A model generated the notes under the pieces. The model had not been told where the DNA came from. It ran no database searches and was given only the letters and a program-made list of their open reading frames with translations. The translations under genes were made by a program, and so were the position numbers. Positions 54,701 to 64,000 of a stretch of DNA of 64,000 nt are shown piece after piece. This DNA comes from Chromobotia macracanthus (Eukaryota; Chordata; Actinopteri; Cypriniformes; Botiidae), in assembly GCA_036877525.1 (NCBI GenBank), contig JAZGTH010000064.1:571001-635000 (forward strand), read 5' to 3'. Each line of letters begins with the position of its first letter. The first letter of the stretch is position 1.

Positions 54701-57700
54701 ATGACACGGGTCTGTATATCAGTATTTGCAGTTATCTGTCCACAATTATCTGTCCACATTTATTCAGACCATGAATGTGCTTTAATGTGGTAGAGACAGG
54801 ATTCATCCCCTGATGCCTGAATGAGACAAGGTGACTTATGTAGTCTGAAACATTTACTGAAAATGATCTTTTTGTTCTTATTAATTGTATTAATTGTTTG
54901 TTTGTTTTATTAATAGTGGTAATGTTAGTGTTATCATTTATGATTACTCTTGTTACTAAAATTGATTTAAAATTACTTTGAGGTTTTCAAAGTATGTGTA
55001 TGTCCGTGTGTATGTAGATATTGAATTAGTTTAAATAGTTTTTCTTCTGAAACGTCTCAGACAGGATCTATATTGTCTGTATGAGGTCATGTGATCATCA
55101 GAGTAGATCCTTTAAATCTCTAAATAATATTCAGTTTTTGCATGAGAGTTGAGGACATGAGTTTCAGCGCAGTGAGTTTCTCAGGAAGCCTGAGTGATAA
55201 TCATTATTTAATTCTGTATTCTTCTTCAATCTACAGCACTGAGAAGAGGTATATTTTTAACATGACCTTTCTCTTCATTTCATTTTGCACACAATGCTGT
55301 ACAAGAGAACATCCTGGAGGCTTTGATCATGACATTCCTGCACAAACACACACCCAACACGCACAAGCATCTGAGACACAGATGTTGTTTCGATAGTCTA
55401 AGATTATTCATGACATGAATTATTCATGACATGAATTTTAATCTCTTGTTGAGCAGGGCTGCTTGTCTTATCCATTACCCACAATGCCATGGTCAAGCAC
55501 AGGATTGGCTCTCCTCTCTACAGCATCATCGTGGACATTCATCTGTACAAAGAGGAAGAGACTCATATGACTTCCTCATTGGACCAATGAGAGTGTAAAG
55601 TCAAATGACATCACTTCCTTTGTGGTCTTTCAGGAAAAACAACATAATGTAATTTAATGTATTACTCACACACCCCATCACATGACAGTTACTCATATAA
55701 ATCTCCAAACATACATAACATGTCATGTATGTGCGTTGATGTATGAGCACATGGAAAGACCTTTAAAACTCTCCCTGCAGTAATCAATAACCCTGATCAG
55801 TTCATGATTAGGACATTAATTACTCATTGGAGGCTTTTTATTTGCTCAGATGGATGTCCAAACAGTTTATGTTGCATAATGACTCATAAAATGTAACGTA
55901 AACAGTAAGAGGAGAAAAGCCTACAGACAGTTTTGGACACAAAAATGGAAATTCTGTCATCATTTATTCACCCTCATATTGTTCCAAATCTTTCTTTCTT
56001 TCTTCTCTGGAACACACAAGGAGATATTTTAGGAGAGTAAGGACAGGCAAAAGTAAGCCCCAAACAAGATAAAAATGCACCATTAAAGTATTTCATATAA
56101 CTGATGCACTGCATGTCAGGTCTTCTAAAGGCAACCAATAACTGTGTGTGATGAACAGACAAAACTCTCCAGTATCTCCTTTTATTTCCATGGCAGAAAT
56201 AAAGCCAGCAGGTTTGAAACAACATGAAGGTGAGTTAATGATGACAGAGTTCTTTGGTTACTTTAGAAAGTCTAGAAAACAAGAAGTCTAGATCTAAATC
56301 TAAGAAGTTTTGAGATTTCATTTTTTTAGAAAGTCGGGAAACAGCACATTTATTATTAGTTGTGTTTGGATTTTAAATGATCTGACAGTCAGAATGCAAC
56401 ATTTTGGAATTGAGATGAGATTTAACAGAATCCTTGAGTCTGTCTAAATGTCATCATTTCCAAAGTTTGCCGCTGCGGTTTCACAGTAATGCATTACCAG
56501 CGTGCTGATCACAGGTGAGGTGTGTGTTTCACTGCATTGGTAAGTGAGTGTGTAAATGTGTGAGCCATGTGACTGCGTCTGTAATTCATACTGGCTGTTT
56601 TTGGCATTTTGCATTTTGATTAGAGATGTACATTTTGCAAGTTAATGCAAAGCTATTTGGGTTAATGACAGTAACAGATGGTTCTCTCTTTAACACACAC
56701 AAGCACACACACACACTCATACATAGTCAATCTCAGATATCAGTGCATTACAAAAGTAGTAGCTTGATTAAGTCTGTCACCTCTTTAACAAGTCTTTTTT
56801 ATTTCAGGAGCAGAACAGCTTTTGAAAAGAACAAGACTGATGTCTTTCGCATTAAAACACACAATGTTGGGCCAATAAAAAAGTTAAGGTACACACCTGT
56901 TTTTATTACTGTTTTACACCTTTTAGAGTAATATTAAAATAAACATACTATGCACATATGGAAGTGTGAGAATTCTGTTGTAACTTTTTTTTATTTGAGC
57001 GTTTACAAAGAAGTCATCGTTTGTTTAGATCACAGTCCTGCACACTTAAGGTGGTGCATTATGGGATGCTTTTAAACAGAATTTAAAAAGTTCCTGTGCT
57101 GAACATGTTGACTGTTTTTTCTTCACTATCTGCCCCAAATCATCCTTTTTAGTATATTTTTACATCAACATTTTTAATATTATGTTAAAGCTTTATATAG
57201 AAAACTCATAGGTTGGCACAATTTAAATTTAACTACAAAACTAATTTCACACATTTAAGCATTTAAATCTGTAGATCTTAAGACCATTTGATAATAAATG
57301 TGCTAAACAAAGATACATTTTGTGAAGGGTGTCCAAACTTTTCACTAATGTTTATCAATGCAGACAAAATACTAAGTAACTAAAAAGTCTTATAGGTGTG
57401 TCTGAAACATTACATTCGGTGCATTGTATGTCTAGTATTGTACTTCCTGTGCTGCAGAATTGAGCATGATAACACAGGCATGAGTGCCAGCTGGTTCCTG
57501 GATCGAGTCATTGTGACTGACATGAACAGGCCACATCTCCGATTCTTTTATGCCTGCAATAATTGGCTGAGCAGAGAAGAGGGGGAGGGACTTACAGTTC
57601 GATATCTGCTGGGCAGCCTGAACCCCATGGACATTCCTAAACGTATGTTATTACTTTTATAGACATTAGAGATCAATTAATCAACACAAACAAACTGAAG

Positions 57701-60700
57701 TACATCTACTAAATATAATATAAACAATACCACATGAACCCAGCAGACTCATATGCAGCGTATATAATCTCATATCACCATATAGATAACATCACATGCT
57801 GTCATGATCGTAGAGGATGCAGACAAACATCACAGCCCACACCAGACTCAGGTTGCATATGAAGGATTAGGAGAAATTTAGTAGGCGAGTAGAATTTCAG
57901 ACAGGTATCTCAATATCACAGGGCTGACATTCCCAAACACTGCTGAAAATATAACATTACATCTGAGAGAGGGATAGAACAATGAGAAAGACTAGATAGC
58001 TAGATATCAATAGCTATAACATTTCCTGGCACATTGTACATCGTCTCCACCATCACACTGTGGTTTCCTAAACCTTTTGTCTTCTTAAAGGTTAAAAATG
58101 TTGAAAGCACAATTGGTAGAAGAATATACAAGCTTTTAACGTTAGGACGAAAAGAGGTTTAGATTGCCAGAATCAGGAGGCTTGTTTATTCCACTTACTG
58201 GGACAGATGATGTTTTGTGCTTTCTCAGAGCTTCCTGGTGATATTCGTTTTGAAATATCTCTGAAACCCCTACAAGAGAGTGTTTGTGTATTGCAGAGAA
58301 CAAATACATTGCCAGTGTCTTCACTATGGATGCTAAAGGCAGTGGAACAGACGCTGATGTCTATCTAAATATTTTTGGAGAATTCGGGGACACAGGTCAG
58401 TTAATTTCTAATAGAACCACTTGATAGTTGTGTGTGTGCTACATATGATGTAGTGCATACACAGACAAGCTTATGGCTTGTGTTTCTGGATGGGTGTGTG
58501 TGTGTGTAGGGGAACGGAAGCTGGCCAGTGAGGGAAAAGACAATTTCGAGCGTGGTAATGAGGACAAATTCACCATAGAAGCCCCGAATCTTGGCAGACT
58601 TAGAAAAATCACCATTGGACACAACAACAAGGGGTCATCCGCAGGCTGGGCCTGTGATAAAGTACACAAACACAGTCCTCACATATAGTCACCATGTAGA
58701 ATTATATGGTATGCGTTATAATATTGTGATGTGTGTGTTAGGTAGTGATTGATGACATGGGGAACAAGGAAGTGTATGAGTTTCCTGTTGATGCCTGGTT
58801 TGACATCTCAGAGGGTGATGGAAAGATACAGAGAGATGTGCTTGTTGGAGCCACACAGCCAATGGGTGAGAGTGTGTGTTATTTTCTAGCTCAAAGAGTA
58901 GAGCAAGATGCTAGCAACAGCAAGATTAGGGATTGATTCCCAGCAGGAACTTGACAGAATTTAGTTATTGAAGATTTAAGTGTCTGCCAAATTTAAAACA
59001 TAAATGTTTTTTTAATTCATTTGGCAGACACTTTTACAAAGCAACTTACAAAGTATATTCAAGGTAAACATTTTATCAGTATATGCGTTTCCTGGGGATG
59101 GAACCCACAACCTCTGCGTGGCTAACAGTTCGCTACCAGTTGGCCTACAGGAATGCTAGTTCAAAACGTTGTATTGTATGCTTGCAATTGATTAAATATT
59201 TTTAGGTTAATCCAAGACACTTCTACACCTCATCTGACTCTTTTCTTATGGAATTTAAAAGCAAACAGGAAGTCAATCAGTTGTATTAAAATGATATTTA
59301 AATGTTTTGTGTTTGTGTGTAGCGATTGTGTACAACGTGCAGGTGATGACGGGTGATATTCGTGGAGCCGGTACAAACTCAAAGATTCATTTTGTGATGT
59401 ACGGTCACAAGGGTATTAAGAACAGCGGGAAGTTGTTCCTGGAGGGTGGCACGTTTGAACGTGCTCAGATTGACATCTTCAACGTGGAGCTCCTGGAGCT
59501 GCTCAGCCCGATCAGCAGAGTCACTATCGGACACGACAATGCGGGGATTAGCTGCGGCTGGTACTGCGAAAAGGTGCATGTGTGTGTGTTTTAAAAGCTC
59601 TTATTATTTATTCATATATACAACCTGCTATTCTTACGATCCTCTCTGTTTTTGTCTCTCAGGTGACAGTTTACTGCCCGTTCACAGGTCTGGAGCAGGT
59701 GTTTCCCTGCGGCAGGTGGCTGGATGAGGACGAGGGTGATGGTTTAGTGGAGCGAGAGCTGTACGAGATGGTCTCACTGAGACAGAGAAAACAGAAAAGT
59801 GAGCAAACAATCGAGCAAACCGGCAAAAAAACCCATTGTTTTATAACCAGCGTTCACATTAATGTTTCTGCATTACATTTTTGCATTTGTTAATCATTTT
59901 GTTGGCAAAAATATACATTTGTTTGCAATGGAGCTGTGTTTTGCATATCATTTTTATCCCTGTGACAGTGTGATATATAAATGTTTCTCTTTGTATAACA
60001 GAGCCTGTCTTTGTGTCACTCACAGCATATATGAGAAATATGTGGCTTGTTTGTACCTGAATTGTGTCATGTATCTGATTCTGAGTGTGTGCATTTCCCA
60101 GAATTCCCTTGGTCTCTGTGGATCTGGACATCTGAGATCAAAGGTGCGGGTACAGATGCACAGGTGTTCCTGCAGGTGTATGGAGAGAAGGGCAAGAGTG
60201 ACGAGATGAAACTGGAGAGCAAATCAGACAGTTTTGAACAGGGACAGTGTGACAAGTTCATTGTACGTCTGTGTATCTTCACACGGTGTGCCCAAAAAGA
60301 CACTTAAACCACACTTAAAAATGTATGAGGGTCATTCATATCATACTAAGTGATACCTGCAGAAGATGCTGGACTAGAACTAGTGAATGTATGGAGACAA
60401 GTGTCAAAATAGTTTCATTTTAAACAGTATGTGTTGTTTTATCATTTAAAACCTAACAAACGCGCTTATCCTTCTTTATAGACTTTATATGAGATGTCTT
60501 GCTCTCTTTATTTAAAATAAAATCCACTTGCTATGATCTAACACAATGACATTTGCACATTTTACAGCTGCTGTTATTAGGTATAACTTTTTTTAAATAT
60601 TCAGAAGTTATTGAATATGCGTAATATCTTGGCTGATTTTCTTTAGATTGAAATGCCTGATATTGGGAAGATCCGCAAGCTGAGAATCTGGCACGAGAAG

Positions 60701-63700
60701 AGACATCCGTTCTCTGGTTGGCATCTTGGCAGGGTACGAGATCCAGCACAGCCTAGGGCACGATTACACACGACCAATTTGTCTATTTCACACTGTATGC
60801 AGTTTCACGCCATGTACACAAGCACAGTGTACTCTCAGCTGCTATTTGTTTCAAGCTCAGATTTATTAATTTCATTTGGCAAATTCCAACAGAAAAAATA
60901 CAAAGAGATCTCTTAAATATCTCTTTAATGAAGCTGCTTTTCCATAGTCAGTAAAAAGATTAAAACAAGCAAACAGACAAGTCAGATCTTTCCCTTTTAA
61001 AACAGACTGTAGTAATCTCACTGTGTTCCCAAGACATTGTTTGCAACCAAAGTCAGAGATGTTAATATGAAACTTTTTAATTTTATATCTCTAAATTCTT
61101 GTGTCAACACACAAAGTCTCTTTAAGAAAAGTCTTCGAACTTGGCAGCCATATTTGCAACGATTCCAGTATCTATTTTAGTCATATATATCTGCTTGAAT
61201 GGGGGAAGACAGATATCTGTAAAATCGCTGGCTAAGGTCACAAAAAATAATTCTAATTATTAACCCTGACATCAACTAAACCACGAATTCTGTTTTATAA
61301 GCTCAAAATGTCCTATAAAAATTTTTCCAGGTCATTCCAGCTATTGCTCATGCACAAATGACACTCTGTACAGAGCCCCTCCCCCAGAGAATCATTAGTA
61401 TTTAGCGATTGATGGTTTTGTCTTTTTCTGCTAGAAGGCGGGACTTCATTTGCTAGAAAAGCCATATTGAGTATTACACTTTTCATAGTAATAGAATTGA
61501 AGCATTTTTTTATATATCTGAAATTTGTGTTAGCATCTATTTATATTTCTTCAATGGACACTCATTGTCATCTTACATTGACAATAACATTATCATCTGC
61601 GTGTGTGTTTACATGAAGGTGACATTAATGAAGACTCTTAACAGAGAGAAATACTCATTTCTATGTAACCGCTGGCTGGACATCAATGAAGATGATAATG
61701 AGATCATCAGAGAACTTCCAGCTACTGGAGCTCTTGTGCCAGAACCGCTACCACGTGAGAGAACCACAGAACACATTAACTCACCTTAAAAGAATTTGAC
61801 AGCCTGCCATAGGAGAACCCACAAATAATTTTCAGTTCTCTGTTTCTTTAGCAAACCATCTAAATACTAAAGAACCAACAAACCAAAACACTGACCTAGA
61901 ACCCTCTATATTACATTTTTATATCTAGAACCTTCTTTATTTAATATTGAATCTAGAACACTCTATATTACGTATTTATATCTAGAACAATGTATATTGT
62001 ATATATTTCTATATATACTGCTGTTTGTTTATATTCTGTAAATATGTTCCATTGTCTTACAGTTGTGAAATATCGCGTAACAATTTGTACGGGAAACATC
62101 AGTGGAAGTGGAACAGATGCCAGTGTTTATTTAAACATCATCAGTGATCTGGGAGATACAGGAGAACGTCTGATGTTCATGAGCAAAAACAACGTCAACA
62201 AGTTTGAGAAGGGAAATGTAAGAGAGAGAGTTTACGTGGAAAATTCAATTCAATATATTTAGATTTATAAATATACTACATGAAACATTTATTGCTGACT
62301 GATGTGTCACATACTGTAGAGAAGTTTTTGAGAAAACTAAATGTAAAACATAACACATTCTTGCATTCTTTTCAAAGAGTTGTATGCTACTTATCCTTGC
62401 ATTGCATTGTGGGATACAGTATTCCATGCAGTGTACTCTATTATATGTTGTGTACTGTGCACAGCATGCATACTATATACTGTTGAAATAGGAAATGTAT
62501 ATAATAACTGCCTCTCTTCTCAGGCTGATGAGTTTATCGTAGAGGCAGTTTCACTGGGACAGATTAGGAGGATTCGGATTGGTCACGACGGCCGTGGCGG
62601 AGGCTGTGGTTGGTTCTTGGATAAGGTGATGGTCAGAGAGGAGGGGCAACCTGAGGCGACATCTATTGAGTTCCCATGTTACAGGTAAGACGCAGACAAC
62701 AGACACACCACATACAGACACACAAGAAGGATGGACACACACACAATGATTTAGGGAAACGTCTGTAAAACTGAGTGTGTGTGAGAGAGTGTGTATATGT
62801 GCGTGTGTCTGGTAGGGTGGAGAACATGTGAGAGTGGTGTTTAAGTCAATTATGTAGTTGGGAAACTAGAATCTGGTTACTAATGGACACTAAAGAGGGC
62901 AGAGGAAACCCTACCTACACCACACAGAGAGCTCAGTTACACACAAACACACACACACTCACAGACACATTTGTTTCTTTATCATGGTTAGGAAGTCCTA
63001 ATAGCTTCTGTTGTTTTTAAAAATGAGTGCTATTGAGTGACTAGTGGTATTTTCTACCCCTTACTCTACCTTTAAATCAACCCTCACAAAATCCCTTCTG
63101 CATTTTCACCCTTTTGTTAGACCAGATAACAAATTATTTAGTATGTTTATTAAATACTAATAGTAATATAAATCATTCACACAATGTAGTCAACTCTCTC
63201 CAGACACACACACACTCTCACAACTGTGACCAAACAAACACACACACACTCACAACCCTGTTGAAACAGCTTTTTTTGAATAACTAACATCAAGACTAAT
63301 TCTTCTTGAATAGCTTCACCAGCTATATGTTGGTCCACCAGCTAAACCAGCACAAAACCAGCATGATCATTTTTGCTGGTCATAGGTGGTGTTTTTTTGC
63401 AGGGAAACACACATGCAAACATACACACTCTAATAATTATACAAACCTAACACAAACTTAACACAAACTGTCCTCCCACACATTTACCTGCTCTTCGTTC
63501 TTGCTCTCTTTCAGGTGGTTGGATCGTAATGAGGACGACGGACAGATTGTGAGAGAACTGGTTCCTACTGATGACGGCCAGCGTTTGTTCAGTGAGACAA
63601 CAACCACATACAAACAACTACACATAATCAAACACAAGCAAGCTTGTGCCAGTAATAAAAGCGAAGCAACAAAATGCCCATGCAAAACTCACCAGCAACA

Positions 63701-64000
63701 GGGTGATTTTCAGCATATTGCCATACAGTTGCTAGGTTGTTATGGATGCTAATGTGTATGTTGTAGATGTTGGTTATCACATTGCAATAAAAACGGGCAG
63801 TATAAACGGCGCCAGCTCCGATTCGAAGGTGTTCGTGAAGCTGTATGGAGAGAAAGGTGACACCAACAAAATGCTCCTGGTTGTCTCTGATAACGACCTG
63901 GGAAACTATTTTGAGACCGGACAGACGGACATCTTCACCATAGAGACCTTTGACATCGGCAAGGTATGTTATCTGATCTAATATTTGAGCTAGTGCCACC
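51786..64000 (+). CDS. loxhd1: Lipoxygenase homology domain-containing protein 1, 5' part (partial, runs off right edge)
   Basis: LOXHD1 consists of tandem PLAT/LH2 domains and is needed in inner-ear hair cells; human mutations cause deafness DFNB77. Sixteen exons join in frame for 940 codons: 51786-52488, 54551-54665, 56808-56888, 57458-57642, 58297-58395, 58510-58661, 58742-58865, 59323-59573, 59663-59798, 60102-60262, 60647-60733, 61619-61754, 62063-62217, 62524-62684, 63515-63591 and 63767-63963. Exon 1 (234 aa) is extremely Lys/Glu-rich and ends YAELYQQELLSYHTEES...EYYKMK, matching the human LYEAELLNY...EYYKAR just before PLAT1. PLAT 1 is exons 2-4, PLAT 2 exons 5-7, PLAT 3 exons 8-9, PLAT 4 exons 10-12, PLAT 5 exons 13-15; PLAT 6 starts in exon 16. 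Each shows the TGD/GAGTDA, FERG and IGHDN-x-G-x-x-x-GW signatures. An in-frame TAA six bases upstream makes the ATG at 51786 the first start in this exon. Confidence 0.95.
52625..52690. repeat. Fragment of the MITE-like element in loxhd1 intron 1
   Basis: AATTCTGTCATTATTTATCC followed by TTGTTGTTCTAAACCTGTATGATCC is the end motif shared with the elements at 13.0, 19.1 and 55.95 kb. Only one end is recognisable. Confidence 0.5.
53000..53210. repeat. Interspersed repeat fragment in loxhd1 intron 1
   Basis: AAAGGGATATTCTAGGTTAA begins a degenerate copy related to the element at 13948. It has no coding content and its right boundary is approximate. Confidence 0.4.
55949..56255. mobile_element. 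MITE-like inverted-repeat element in loxhd1 intron 2
   Basis: The left end reads ATTCTGTCATCATTTATTCA then CCCTCATATTGTTCC. The right end is its inverted partner, GAAGGTGAGTTAATGATGACAGAG. This is the best-preserved inverted pair of the family in the window. It encodes no transposase and is far from the flanking exons. Confidence 0.6.
58885..58998 (+). repeat. tRNA-derived SINE, forward copy, in loxhd1 intron 7
   Basis: TAGCTCAAAGAGTAGAGCA is an A-box-like stretch and GGGATTGATTCCC (58929-58941) a B-box-like stretch, followed by the AAGTGTCTGCCAAAT tail. The copy begins about 20 bases after the exon 7 splice donor. Confidence 0.65.
59010..59152 (-). repeat. tRNA-derived SINE, reverse copy, in loxhd1 intron 7
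   Basis: This is the same family in opposite orientation: the tail ATTTGGCAGACACTT (59019-59033) comes first, and the head with reversed B box (GGGATGGAACCC) and A-box region ends near 59152. Together with the forward copy it forms a tail-to-tail pair with a perfect 15-base inverted repeat. Confidence 0.65.

Overview
The window is vertebrate nuclear DNA. Genes are split by short GT/AG introns, exon evidence comes from long stretches of protein similarity, and the spacers are AT-rich with (CA)n, (CT)n and (GA)n microsatellites, tRNA-derived SINEs, small inverted-repeat elements and a DIRS-like retroelement relic. The protein sequences and repeat types point to a teleost fish, probably an otophysan such as a cyprinid. 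No bacterial, phage or CRISPR features are present.

Layout, left to right. 1-353 (-): first coding exon of the C18orf25/ARK2N homologue, running off the left edge. 2090-4138 (-): haus1, with a clear 3' half and an unresolved 5' half. 4960-9164 (+): a complete 11-exon atp5fa1 (mitochondrial F1-ATPase alpha, 551 aa), head to head with haus1. 9165-16305: gene-free spacer with repeats. 16306-24472 (+): a complete 22-exon thrombospondin-4 gene (950 aa). 24473-28103: spacer with a CpG-rich patch. 28104-31361 (+): a DNAJB5-like HSP40 gene whose third exon carries an apparent frameshift. 33971-35578 (-): rpl37 (97 aa), with a C/D-box snoRNA in each of introns 2 and 3. 37121-46631 (+): a complete st8sia5 (374 aa) with a 6 kb first intron. 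46632-51785: repeat-rich spacer. 51786-64000 (+): 5' part of loxhd1 (16 exons, 940 codons, five full PLAT domains and the start of a sixth), running off the right edge.

C18orf25, HAUS1, ATP5F1A, ST8SIA5 and LOXHD1 are neighbours on human 18q21. Here that block is interrupted by thbs4, a dnajb5-like gene and rpl37, whose human counterparts lie on chromosomes 5 and 9. The genes do not form a single pathway.

I found no wholly new multi-gene system. The observations most worth checking are the paired rpl37 snoRNAs that keep one guide and differ in the other, a 41-base near-identical copy of a thbs4 exon inside a later intron of the same gene, the dnajb5 frame break, the haus1 donor anomaly, an unassigned signal-peptide-like cysteine-containing ORF in st8sia5 intron 1, and the long Lys/Glu-rich N terminus of loxhd1. 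All exon boundaries were read by eye from splice sites and remembered family sequences; none were checked by alignment software or RNA data.
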